A stretch of DNA of 56,494 nt, taken from NCBI GenBank assembly GCA_027624045.1, contig JAQBUE010000007.1, positions 1-56,494 of the forward strand. Reading direction: 5' to 3'. Below, one piece after another: positions 1 through 7,523 of this stretch; the first letter of the stretch is position 1; each line of letters starts with the position of its first letter. The notes beneath the pieces are model-generated. The model ran no database searches, had not been told where the DNA came from, and was given only the letters and a program-made list of their open reading frames with translations. Position numbers and translations under genes: made by a program. The DNA comes from Acidobacteriota bacterium (lineage in GTDB: Bacteria > Acidobacteriota > Terriglobia > Bryobacterales > UBA6623).

Positions 1-132
1 TGGAAGTACTCCAAACCTTCACATCGCATCCGCTATGGTAAAACTTCCTCTAAGACAGTCCACTAGTGAACGCACGAGATAGCAACGCACCGACACCCCG
101 TCATGATCACTATCGTTGTCTAGTATAGTGGC

Positions 133-1077
133 TTGGTGGCCAACAGCTCAGGTGCTCCCGGAATCAGTATCGTCATCGTTTGCTACGAAATGGCCCGTGA
201 ACTCCCGCGGACGCTGCGGTCGTTGTCCCCCGACCTTCAACTCGGCGTCACCAGTGACGACTATGAAATCATCGTCGTTGACAATGGCTCGAAGTCACCG
301 CCGTCACTGGAAGATCTGAGAGCCACCGGTGCGCCGGTTCGTGAGGTTCAAACAGTCGCTGACGCTCCCCAGTCGCCAGCGCATGCCGCCAATATTGGCC
401 TGGAGGCCTGCCGTGGCAAACTCGTTGGCATGTTTCTGGATGGAGCTCGCATGGCGTCTTCGGGAATGCTGCGTCAGACTGTGCTTGCTGCCAAATTGAG
501 CGAAAGAGTCGTGATCTCGTCGGTCGGTTATCACCTCGGGCCCACGCTGCAGAACACGAGCGTCACCGGTGGCTATAACCAAGATGTTGAGGACGCCCTC
601 CTTGAATCGGCCAACTGGGAGGAGAACCCAAGTCGCCTTTTCCAAATATCGGTAATGGCTGCGTCGGCTGAAGGAGGATGCTTCGCGTCGATGAGTGAAA
701 GTCACGCCTTGTTCATGCCGCGAGAGCTGTGGTCGGAGCTTGATGGATACGATGAGCGCTTCGTCAGCCCGGGCGGAGGGCTGGTCAACCTCGATGTCTA
801 TGCGCGGTCCTGCGAACTGCCCGGCACTTTGGTCGTGACCCTCCTCAGCGAAGGAACGTTTCACCAGATCCACGATGGAATCGCTAGTTCGGCGACGGCC
901 CCGGTTGGAACCGAGTTCCATCGCGAGTACATAGAGATTCGCGGGAAGCGCTTCTCGCGACCAAATGTCGCCCCGCTTGTTCTTGGCCACGTATCGCGGG
1001 AAGTGCTTCCGCATATCGAGCAATCGTGTCAACTCGCCCAGAAGGGAATATCTCACGTCCAGACTTTGTGGGGGTAG
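133..1077 (+). CDS. Family 2-like glycosyltransferase
   Basis: The 314-residue product begins with a GT-A style nucleotide-binding start (SIVIVCYEMARELPRTL at about residues 12-28) followed by YEIIVVDNGS near residue 45 and an AANIGLEACRGK segment near residue 85, the usual order in GT2 enzymes that transfer sugars from nucleotide sugars to cell-surface glycans. A later segment with FMPRELWSELDGYDERF (about 195-212) matches the acceptor-side region of the family. The classic DXD is not obvious (FLDGARM sits where it would be expected). TTG at 133 and GTG at 136 are both possible starts; no clear Shine-Dalgarno decides. The 3' end runs up to a truncated group II intron, so the natural C-terminus may have been altered by that junction. 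Substrate unknown. Confidence 0.75.
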   Translation: MVANSSGAPGISIVIVCYEMARELPRTLRSLSPDLQLGVTSDDYEIIVVDNGSKSPPSLEDLRATGAPVREVQTVADAPQSPAHAANIGLEACRGKLVGMFLDGARMASSGMLRQTVLAAKLSERVVISSVGYHLGPTLQNTSVTGGYNQDVEDALLESANWEENPSRLFQISVMAASAEGGCFASMSESHALFMPRELWSELDGYDERFVSPGGGLVNLDVYARSCELPGTLVVTLLSEGTFHQIHDGIASSATAPVGTEFHREYIEIRGKRFSRPNVAPLVLGHVSREVLPHIEQSCQLAQKGISHVQTLWG

Positions 1078-1119
1078 CAAGAGTCCGAGATTCACGGATT
1101 GCGCGAGACTCATCGAGTC

Positions 1120-1835
1120 TACCGGCGGTGGTGGTGGTGCGCAGCGCGGAGGGTACGCCGCAAGGCGGGCCGTTATCACCGTTGCTGGCGAACATCTACC
1201 TCGATGCGCTCGATCGGGAGCTGGAGAACCGGGGGCTGCGATTCTGCCGATACGCGGACGACTGCAACATTTATGTGAGCAGCGAAGCGGCGGCGAAGCG
1301 CGTGCTGATGGGGATCACGGCTTGGATCGGAAAGCATCTGCGACTGAAAGTGAACGAGGCCAAAAGCGGGGCGGGGAGGCCGTGGGAGCGAAAGTTTCTA
1401 GGGTTTCGCCTGAACCGCCAAGGGCAGGTGGAAGCAGCGCCGGAAAGTGTCGAACGATTCAAACGGAAGGTGCGGGAGATCTGGTGCGGCAACCGCTCGG
1501 TTACGAGTCGGCAGTTGCGCGACGAGTGGCGGCGGTACGTTCGCGGCTGGTGGGGATACTACCGGTTGGCGGAGCGACGGCGTGCGATTTTCCTACTGGA
1601 AGGATGGGTGCGGCGGCACATACGGAAATGTTTCTGGCTGCGCTGGCATGGCGCAACGGGACGCCGGCGGGCTTTACGTCGGTTGGGCATTGGGGAACGG
1701 TTGTTGAAACTGGTTCCGGCACGTCGCGGCGCTTGGCGCATGGCGGCGAACGGACTGTTGCAGACAGCGTTATCGAATGCGACGTTGCGCCGGTACGGGT
1801 TTGTGATGCCATCGGATTTTGCGGCGAGAACGTAA
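1120..1835 (+). pseudogene. ltrA: Group II intron reverse transcriptase/maturase, N-terminally truncated
   Basis: Translation gives the conserved RT block EGTPQGGPLSPLLANIYLD, then the catalytic FCRYADDCNIY (Tyr-Ala-Asp-Asp at 1251-1262), then GRPWERKFLGF and a complete maturase (GIIM) region with RRYVRGWWGYYRL and a final LSNATLRRYGF. Roughly the first half of a normal 400-residue or longer protein, holding RT blocks 0 to 3, is missing. An ATG in frame at 1026 would give a 269-residue chimera whose first 30 or so residues look unrelated. I call it a pseudogene: it cannot form a full RT, although the maturase part is undamaged. Confidence 0.85.
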
Positions 1836-1849
1836 GGCCGCTGGGTTCA

Positions 1850-1883
1850 ACCGCCGGATACGGAAAACCGTATGTCCGGTGGT
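1850..1883 (+). ncRNA. Group II intron domain V
   Basis: The 34 bases fold as a 9-bp stem (ACCGCCGGA with TCCGGTGGT), a 2-base TG bulge on the 3' strand, a 5-bp stem (TACGG with CCGTA) and an AAAA loop. This is the domain V architecture of group II introns, in its expected place just after the maturase stop codon. It is the catalytic core hairpin, but without domain I it cannot splice. Confidence 0.75.
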
Positions 1884-1889
1884 GTGGGA

Positions 1890-1918
1890 GGGTGGCGGGG
1901 CCTCAATCCCCGTCACCC
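1890..1918 (+). ncRNA. Group II intron domain VI
   Basis: GGGTGGCGGGG (1890-1900) pairs over 11 bp, with one G-U, with CCCCGTCACCC (1908-1918) around a 7-base loop. It lies 6 bases after domain V, as domain VI (which carries the branch-point adenosine) should. I cannot assign the branch A with certainty. Confidence 0.6.
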
Positions 1919-1926
1919 GACCCGAT

Positions 1927-2041
1927 CGGGTGTTTTTGGAGAATGGCGGCGGGTGTTTCTCGATGGGGGAAAGGCCGCGGACCCCAAAACCGGGGTCCTC
2001 GCTACGGGTGGTTTTGGAGAATGGCGGCGGGTGGTTCTTTT
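1927..2041 (+). repeat. Imperfect direct repeat pair next to the intron end
   Basis: A unit of about 36 bases occurs at 1927-1962 and again at 2005-2041, 78 bases apart; both copies share the core TTTTGGAGAATGGCGGCGGG. Each is preceded by a small hairpin: ACCCGATCGGGT straddling the intron end, and GGACCCC/GGGGTCC around 1979-1998. The first copy starts where the intron ends. I see no convincing gene between 1927 and 2245; the open frames here are low-complexity Gly/Arg/Trp-rich. Confidence 0.6.
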
Positions 2042-2245
2042 CCCGCGCCCCGGGCCTCGATCGGGTTACTCGCTCTGAGTTTGTTGGGTGGGCGTTTGTG
2101 CAGTTGGGTGAGGGACCGCTTACTGGCGTGCGCGGCTCGGCTTGCGGATGGTTGCTGGGTGGGTGGAAGATTTAGGTGGGTGAGTGGCCGACCGAGAGGG
2201 TTGCGGGCTGGTATCCTGGAGGGCTGCTGAAGGAGAGTGGCGGGG

Positions 2246-2473
2246 TTGAAATCGGTTGTTTACGTTTATGTGCGGCCGGCGGAGGATGGTTTCTTCGCTG
2301 AGTGTTTCGACTTGCCGGTTTCGGCCGAAGCGCGTTCGCTCGACGAGGTGCTCGATGTCATCCAGGATTCGATTCAGCAATACATGAACGACAATGACCC
2401 GTTGCGGGCCGGATTCGTCAGCAACCCGGAAGTGCTCGTAACGATGCACATGGGGCTGCCGTTGGACGAGTAA
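2246..2473 (+). CDS. HicB-like protein (solitary)
   Basis: The 75-residue product carries the HicB-type partial RNase H-like fold signature: a beta strand, then DGFFAECFDLPVSAEARSLDEVLD and a helix. HicB antitoxins pair with HicA mRNA interferases, but no HicA-like gene is adjacent, and the product lacks an evident C-terminal ribbon-helix-helix or HTH. GTG at 2237 also opens this frame, but the AAGGAG at 2230-2235 sits only one base from it; TTG at 2246 has a normal 10-base spacing, so I chose it. It could be an orphan antitoxin or a HicB-fold protein with another job. Confidence 0.7.
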   Translation: MKSVVYVYVRPAEDGFFAECFDLPVSAEARSLDEVLDVIQDSIQQYMNDNDPLRAGFVSNPEVLVTMHMGLPLDE

Positions 2474-2504
2474 GCGTGGCCGCGGGGCTCTGAGGATATC
2501 GACC

Positions 2505-4568
2505 ATGCTTTGTAATGTCAGCATTCGGATGGAATCGGCCGTGATAGGGCGGCTGCTTTGCTTTCTTCTTGGCAGCGTTTTGCTGGGGCCGGCCTGGGCT
2601 GGCGAGATCCCCGCTTTGGATCAACGCAAGGCCGTGATCCGCCACACGGATATGCAGTATTCGATGCCGCGCTATGAGTCGTTAGCGGCGTGGAAAGAGC
2701 GGGCGGCGTCTTTGCGCAGGCAGGTGCTGTTCGCCGCTGGATTGCTGCCGATGCCGCCTAGGACGCCACTGAATCCGCAAGTATTCGGGCGCACCGAGTA
2801 TGGCGACTATGCGATTGAGAAGGTGCTGATCGAGACGCTGCCGGGGTTCTTTCTCGGTGGGAACCTGTACAGGCCGGTGGGCAAGCAGGGGCCGTTTCCG
2901 GGGATCGTTTCGCCGCACGGTCATTGGCGCTACGGGCGCTTCGAGAACTCGGAAGCGGGCTCGGTCCCGGCGCGCGGAGTGAGTCTGGCGAAGCAGGGCT
3001 ATGTTGTCTTGACGTACGACATGATCGGGTACAACGATACGACGCAGCTTGCTCACGGATTCGAGGGCCCGCGGGAGCAGTTGTGGGGCCTCGGAATGCT
3101 GGGCTTGCAGACTTGGAACAGCATACGGGCGGTTGACTTCCTGTTGACGCTGTCGGACGTCGATCCACAAAGGATTGGAGCGACGGGCGCGTCCGGTGGG
3201 GGGACGCAGACGTTCATACTGACGGCGGTGGATGACCGCGTAAAGTTCTCGGCGCCGGTGAACATGATTTCAGGGATCATGCAGGGCGGGTCGGTGTGTG
3301 AGAACGCCGCGAATCTGCGGATCGATACATACAACGTGGAGATAGCGGCGTTGATGGCGCCCCGGCCGATGTTGATGGTCTCGGCAACGGGCGATTGGAC
3401 GCGCAATACGCCGCACGACGAGTATCCGGCCGTTCGAGGGATCTACGAGTTGTATGACGCTGAGTCGCAACTCGAACAGGTGCAGGTCGACGCTCCGCAC
3501 AACTATAACCAGCAGAGCAGGGAAGCGGTGTATCAGTTTTTCGCGAAGAGAGCGCTGCCGGTGATTCCTGAAGATCTGCGTGATTACAACATTGCTTTAC
3601 GAGGGCTGAGCAGCTTGGTGAGTCTGTGGAACAGGCAGCTACCCGACCGTGCGGTGGATCAGGCCGGTTTGACGAAGTGGTGGGTGGCGGACACGGAAAA
3701 GCAGACTGCGAGCCTGAAGCCTTCCGATGGGGCGTCACTCGCGAAAGCCAAGGAGGCGTTTCGGGAGCGGCTGAGTCTGGCGTTGATGGCGGACGTTGCA
3801 TCCCCCGACGGCGTGGTTGTTGAGGAGACGGAGGCGCTGCCTGGCGGTAAGATGCTGCTGCTTGGCCGAGACGGGAAGGGTGATCGCGTGCCCGCTGTGC
3901 TTCTGGAGCCGCGCCGGGCGAATCCGGCTGTGCGGCCGACGCTGATCGTACACCCGGAAGGCGTTGCCTGGGTGTTGAGTTCGTCGGAAAGCCGTGAAGG
4001 TTTTGTGCAGAGTTTGGTGGCGCGCGGCGGCGTCGTGATGGGGATTGACGCTTTCCAGACGGGCCGCTCGAGAACAACGGTTGAGATGCCGGCCGGGGAA
4101 GGGCAGCGGCGTTACTTTACGACTTTTAACCGCACCGACGATGCGAACAGGGTGCAGGATATTCTGACGGCGATCGCAGCGCTGCGGAAGCAGACAGGTC
4201 AGCAGGCCGTGAATCTGGTTGGCATGGGTGAGGCAGGCGTGTGGTCGGTATTCGCGCGGGCTCTGGCGGATGCTGATGTGTCACTGCTGGCCGACTTGGC
4301 GCAGTTCTATGCGGCGTCGGATGAAGAGTATGTCGAGCACTTCTTCGTGCCCGGTATCAGAAGAGCTGGAGACTTTCGGGCGGCGGTGACGCTGCTGGCC
4401 GGTGGAGCGGCGGTTTTGCACAACGTAAGCACGGATTTCCCGACGGACTGGTTGGAGGCGAGCTTCGAAGCGGCGGGAGGGGCGGAGCAGCTTAGATGGC
4501 AACGAACGCCGCTGTCGGATGATGAGATTATTGAGGCCGTCGCTCCACGCCCCACGCGGCGGCGGTAG
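2505..4568 (+). CDS. Secreted alpha/beta hydrolase (acetyl xylan esterase-like)
   Basis: The 687-residue protein has a signal peptide ending near AWAGE (about residue 33). The first half is an alpha/beta hydrolase: SPHGHWRYGR, YDMIGYND, and the nucleophile elbow GATGASGGGTQT, followed by APRPMLMVSATGDWT and a late His in APHNYNQQSR, giving a plausible Ser/Asp/His triad. It resembles the Abhydrolase_7/acetyl xylan esterase group, which removes acyl groups from plant polysaccharides. The second half (about residues 400-687) looks like a second, degenerate hydrolase fold (LIVHPEGVAW, VVMGIDAFQTGRS, VNLVGMGEAGVW) with Gly-Glu-Ala in place of an active-site Ser, so it is probably structural. ATG 2505 has GAGG 9 bases upstream; ATG 2529 is an alternative. 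Confidence 0.75.
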   Translation: MLCNVSIRMESAVIGRLLCFLLGSVLLGPAWAGEIPALDQRKAVIRHTDMQYSMPRYESLAAWKERAASLRRQVLFAAGLLPMPPRTPLNPQVFGRTEYGDYAIEKVLIETLPGFFLGGNLYRPVGKQGPFPGIVSPHGHWRYGRFENSEAGSVPARGVSLAKQGYVVLTYDMIGYNDTTQLAHGFEGPREQLWGLGMLGLQTWNSIRAVDFLLTLSDVDPQRIGATGASGGGTQTFILTAVDDRVKFSAPVNMISGIMQGGSVCENAANLRIDTYNVEIAALMAPRPMLMVSATGDWTRNTPHDEYPAVRGIYELYDAESQLEQVQVDAPHNYNQQSREAVYQFFAKRALPVIPEDLRDYNIALRGLSSLVSLWNRQLPDRAVDQAGLTKWWVADTEKQTASLKPSDGASLAKAKEAFRERLSLALMADVASPDGVVVEETEALPGGKMLLLGRDGKGDRVPAVLLEPRRANPAVRPTLIVHPEGVAWVLSSSESREGFVQSLVARGGVVMGIDAFQTGRSRTTVEMPAGEGQRRYFTTFNRTDDANRVQDILTAIAALRKQTGQQAVNLVGMGEAGVWSVFARALADADVSLLADLAQFYAASDEEYVEHFFVPGIRRAGDFRAAVTLLAGGAAVLHNVSTDFPTDWLEASFEAAGGAEQLRWQRTPLSDDEIIEAVAPRPTRRR

Positions 4569-4742
4569 TTACTTTGCGGCGTGAATTTCCCGTGTGCCTA
4601 TCGTGAATTCCGTCCGGGTTGAAAAAGTGAGCTTAGCGGTCTGGCCTGATGGGCTCTGGGTTCGATGACATCGGTTGCTCAGGCCACTATCCGGCGGTAC
4701 AATTCGCTGAGGTCAGAGTCGGCACTTGATAGGCGCAACAGG

Positions 4743-5606
4743 TTAGAACCCTGCTGGGTCGAGTGCGCCCTTTACGCGGGCGACGCCGATGATCAATAGT
4801 TCCAGATCAGCCGAGCCGTTGTTCGTGAACGACTGCTGATGCCCGAACAGCATCGGGATGGCGTCGCCTTTTCGAATTGCGGCGGTTTCTTTGTTGACCT
4901 CGACCGACCCCGACCCGTTCATCACGTAGTAGACCTCTTCGACCTCTTGATGGGTGCGCTTGCCGCTGGAGGAACCGGGCGGGATTACGAGCTGATCGAT
5001 GTAGGCCCAGTCGGTCGTGAAGACCTCGGGTGGGAAGGCGCGGCGGTACTGAACTGTCCCCTTGCCGCCGTAGTAGCCTTCGACCGGCCGCAGGAGCTTG
5101 CGGTCGAGGAGGGTACTGACGAAGATCGGCTTGGCATCCTTGGGGACGCCGACGCGGTCATCGTTCGTGTCGAAATTATCGTACTTGCCTTTGACGGTGC
5201 TGACGGCGATGTTCATCCACTCGACGGGTTTGTCGCTTGCGTTGTAGATGGCATGCGCATCGCCCATCTTGCAGGGGACGGCGGCCGGTCCTTGCAATGT
5301 GGAGGTGCGTCCGTTGATGGTGAACTCGGCTTCACCGTCGAAGATGACGTACATCTCTTCGATGGTGTGATGGAAGTGATTGCCGATGCCGCCCTTGGGT
5401 TGCAGCACACCGCGGTGCAGGAACAGGAACTTTGTGCTGAGCGCCGTGGCGTCGAGCAATCCTACGTAGTGCAACTCTCCGGCGCCGTGGTGAACGTTCT
5501 TGATCGGGCGGTACTGGGCGGGATCGGTGTGCACGATCCGTTCGGCAAGTGGCTCAAGGGCGAGCAGCGGGAGCGTGGTTAGCAGCAGGGCAAGTACGAT
5601 TCGCAT
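4743..5606 (-). CDS. Secreted bicupin protein
   Basis: The 287-residue product has a short signal peptide (MRIVLALLLTTLPLLALEP) and two cupin domains. The first (about residues 65-140) carries GNHFHHTIEEMYVIFDG and AIYNASDKPVEWMNI; the second (about 205-280) carries KRTHQEVEEVYYVMNGSG and GHQQSFTNNGSADLELL. The His and Glu residues are those that bind a metal in cupins. The frame is open upstream to 5825, but that extension is Arg-rich and lacks a leader; the ATG at 5606 has GAGAGG at 7-base spacing, so it is the start. Acidobacteria carry many such secreted cupins near carbohydrate genes; the substrate cannot be told. It ends convergently with the hydrolase gene, with 174 bases between them that show no clear terminator. 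Confidence 0.75.
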   Translation of the reverse strand: MRIVLALLLTTLPLLALEPLAERIVHTDPAQYRPIKNVHHGAGELHYVGLLDATALSTKFLFLHRGVLQPKGGIGNHFHHTIEEMYVIFDGEAEFTINGRTSTLQGPAAVPCKMGDAHAIYNASDKPVEWMNIAVSTVKGKYDNFDTNDDRVGVPKDAKPIFVSTLLDRKLLRPVEGYYGGKGTVQYRRAFPPEVFTTDWAYIDQLVIPPGSSSGKRTHQEVEEVYYVMNGSGSVEVNKETAAIRKGDAIPMLFGHQQSFTNNGSADLELLIIGVARVKGALDPAGF

Positions 5607-5703
5607 TCGTAACCTCTCGGGAAGGGCAGGATTCCGCACAGGTATTGTAGTGCGATTCGGGCTCAATAGGGGGACGGCGGGCAAGGCGCCTGCGATTCTC
5701 TGA

Positions 5704-6249
5704 TTAAGAGTTCGTATCGTTCGAGGATTTCTTGAGGACTTCCAGATGATCCCGATACGCCGAACGCGCCACGATGAAGTCTTCGTGATCGAGATGAAGT
5801 TCCTGCGTGATGCGGCGAATCTCATTGTCTTCCACCGCTGAGATCGACTGGTCCGATGCCGAGACGGCGTACAGACAGCTCAACAGGGCGAGTTTCTGCT
5901 CGCGAGTGGCGATGCGATTGAATTCCTTGGTGACGACGAAATTTTCCGTGCCGCCGAAAAGGAGCGCTTGTGTCTTGGCGAGTTGCGCCACGAGGATGGA
6001 TTGTTCTTCCGGAAGGCCGCCGAGCCGTTGAACGATCCGCTCCATCTCGACCGTCTCTTCGTCGCTGATGTCGAGGTCGGCGTGCGCGACACGTCCCAGA
6101 ACGTAGGCGAACGAGGCGATGTACTTCGCCTGCTCGCGATCCATGTCGTTGAGTTGGGCGGTGATTTTGCGGACCGTATCGGAAGGGGTTTCCTGCCGCT
6201 CCTCCCAAGGGTCTTTGCGGTTGATGCCGAACAGTTCGAGAATGCCCAT
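5704..6249 (-). CDS. TerB-like protein
   Basis: The 181-residue cytoplasmic protein is mostly helical and acidic. It carries a TerB/DjlA-N style segment: VRKITAQLNDMDREQAKYIASFAYVLGRVAHADLDISDEE (about residues 25-65), with the HADxxIxxEE acidic loop, followed by a second helical repeat containing SASDQSISAVEDNEIRRI, which has the same acidic-loop pattern. TerB-fold proteins bind metal and act as adaptors; this one is solitary, without other ter genes. ATG 6249 (MGILELFG) was preferred to 6291 because the extra 14 residues look like translated leader. No strong Shine-Dalgarno is visible. Confidence 0.65.
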   Translation of the reverse strand: MGILELFGINRKDPWEERQETPSDTVRKITAQLNDMDREQAKYIASFAYVLGRVAHADLDISDEETVEMERIVQRLGGLPEEQSILVAQLAKTQALLFGGTENFVVTKEFNRIATREQKLALLSCLYAVSASDQSISAVEDNEIRRITQELHLDHEDFIVARSAYRDHLEVLKKSSNDTNS

Positions 6250-6365
6250 TGCGAAATCAGGATAGCATCCGGCCGCGGTGAACTCCGCCAAGAAAACTTC
6301 GGGCCGACTTTCGCCGGCCCGAACCTCGTCTCATCTTGAGCTACTCCGCTGAACGGACCCAGACC

Positions 6366-6698
6366 CTAGTGATAGCGGCAGCGGTAGTGCTCCCTGTAGT
6401 GCCGGCTCTTGTATCTGTTGTGCTTGAAACGTTTGTGCTTATGGTGTCGCCGGTGTGAGTCATAGTAGCCGTCACCGTGGTAGCCATTGCCGTAGTGGCC
6501 GCCAGCTTGGAAACCGTTTCTGAACTGACGCTGGTTGTGGTCGCGCCTCCGGAACCGTTGGGGCTGGTGGTGATGACCGCCTCCGATCGAGAATTGGACA
6601 AAGAAATTGCCCTGGTTTTGGTGTCGCTTGTGCTTTGCAGCGAGCGGCGCAGAGGAAAAAATCAGTAAGGCCGCTATAACAAGAGTTGCTCTCAACAT
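6366..6698 (-). CDS. Secreted His/Arg/Tyr-rich small protein
   Basis: The 110-residue product starts MLRATLVIAALLIFSS, a clear signal peptide cleaved near PLAAKH. The mature part of about 89 residues has 16 His plus many Arg, Lys, Tyr and Gly, with runs such as GGGHHHQPQ and HRRHHKHKRFKHNRY, and a single Cys near the end. ATG 6698 is preceded by GGAGGG at ideal spacing; the frame runs further up to 6773 but without a leader. The composition suggests an envelope or extracellular protein that binds metal or polyanions. I recognise no family. It is isolated, with its own promoter region upstream. Confidence 0.65.
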   Translation of the reverse strand: MLRATLVIAALLIFSSAPLAAKHKRHQNQGNFFVQFSIGGGHHHQPQRFRRRDHNQRQFRNGFQAGGHYGNGYHGDGYYDSHRRHHKHKRFKHNRYKSRHYREHYRCRYH

Positions 6699-7130
6699 TG
6701 GTATTCCCTCCCTCGCTTTGGATTTGGTCAGCGCTGACACACTTACCAACTGTGCATGCGCCATGCCAAACAACGCGCACTCGTTAGAAGCCTTGTCAAA
6801 TCAGTCAGATAGGGGATCGGCCGGGTTTGTTTGTCGAGCCGGTGGACTGCGCCGATCTGGTCTATTTGCGTCGATCGGCGGTGCAAATCGACCGGCTGGA
6901 AGCGATGCCGCTGCAAGCTCCCTGAAAGGCGAATCGGGCTGCCCCCGATACGATTGAAGTTGTGCGGGCTTTACCGGTTGTTTGGGATCAGGGGCAAACG
7001 AACTACTACGGTGTGAACGCTTCGACGAATTTCGGCGGGTTGTGTCAACATATGAGTTCCGGCAGCGGTGGTCGTAGCGCCGTTGTCAGCCCGTGCGTCT
7101 CCCGGAAATCGAACGAAGAAGGCCTCCTGC
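6699..7130. other. Intergenic region with weak degenerate coding signal
   Basis: This 432-base divergent region separates the His-rich gene from the RfaE2-like gene. One plus-strand frame reads protein-like from about 6800 to 7110, with segments such as VEPVDCADLVYL and PVVWDQGQTNYYG, but it is broken by TGA at 6923-6925. It may be a decayed gene. I recognise no domain and see no RNA gene. Promoters for both flanking genes must lie here, but I could not pick them confidently. Confidence 0.3.
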
Positions 7131-7523
7131 ATGGATACCCGTAAGAAGATCCTCAGCCTGGAGGAAGCCAAGGAGCGCATGGCGCTTGCGACTGCCGCCG
7201 GAAAGAGTTGCGCTTTCGCACAGGGTTGGTTCGATATCCTGCGTGCCGAGCACGCCGCGACGTTGGTGCAGGCGAAGGCTGGCTGCGACTTGCTTGTGGT
7301 GATGGTTCACGCCGATTCGGACGCTCATCCGACGGTGCTCGACCAAGGTGCTCGCTCGCAACTGGTGGCCTCGCTTGGCGCGGTGGATGCCGTGGTAATC
7401 TGTGACGAAGCCGCGCAGGCTGCGTTACACCGGTCGTCCCTTACGGCGAGCCTGCTGGATGCGGAAGAGGCAGTTGCCGGTAGCGTCATTGATGAAGTCC
7501 TACGGCGACACGGGCGCGAATAG
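7131..7523 (+). CDS. RfaE2-like nucleotidyltransferase-fold protein
   Basis: The 130-residue product looks like a cytidylyltransferase/adenylyltransferase of the RfaE C-terminal type, which activates heptose phosphate with ATP. After a leader helix (LSLEEAKERMALA) comes AQGWFDILRAEHAATLVQAK, aligned with the family's GxFDxLHxGHxxxL. The second conserved His has become Glu-His in RAEH and the first is Arg, so the nucleotide-binding HxGH motif is not preserved. A following VVMVHADSDAHP and AVDAVVICDE fit the Rossmann core. Its stop lies inside the next gene, a heptosyltransferase, so the two are co-transcribed and fit one lipopolysaccharide core role, but activity is doubtful. Confidence 0.6.
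   Translation: MDTRKKILSLEEAKERMALATAAGKSCAFAQGWFDILRAEHAATLVQAKAGCDLLVVMVHADSDAHPTVLDQGARSQLVASLGAVDAVVICDEAAQAALHRSSLTASLLDAEEAVAGSVIDEVLRRHGRE

Larger units (their letters stand above)
1120..1926 (+). mobile_element. 5'-truncated group II intron (3' remnant)
   Basis: The stretch holds the 3' half of a bacterial group II intron: the C-terminal part of the reverse transcriptase/maturase, then RNA domains V and VI. The 5' ribozyme part (domains I-III) and the N-terminal RT blocks are absent; upstream sequence turns directly into the end of a glycosyltransferase gene at about 1080-1120. The 3' end at about 1926 is inferred from the CCCGAT that follows the domain VI stem, which resembles the usual intron end. 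Loss of the 5' side only is what incomplete reverse transcription during retro-insertion, or a later deletion, would leave. Confidence 0.8.

Noticed and set aside
1919..1936. ACCCGATCGGGT followed by a T-run as an intrinsic terminator
   Set aside because: The stem is only 4 bp around a GATC loop, and half of it belongs to the inferred intron end; too weak to call.
965..2230. 421-codon plus-strand frame through the intron region
   Set aside because: It is the out-of-frame shadow of the maturase and is dominated by Gly/Arg/Trp low complexity.
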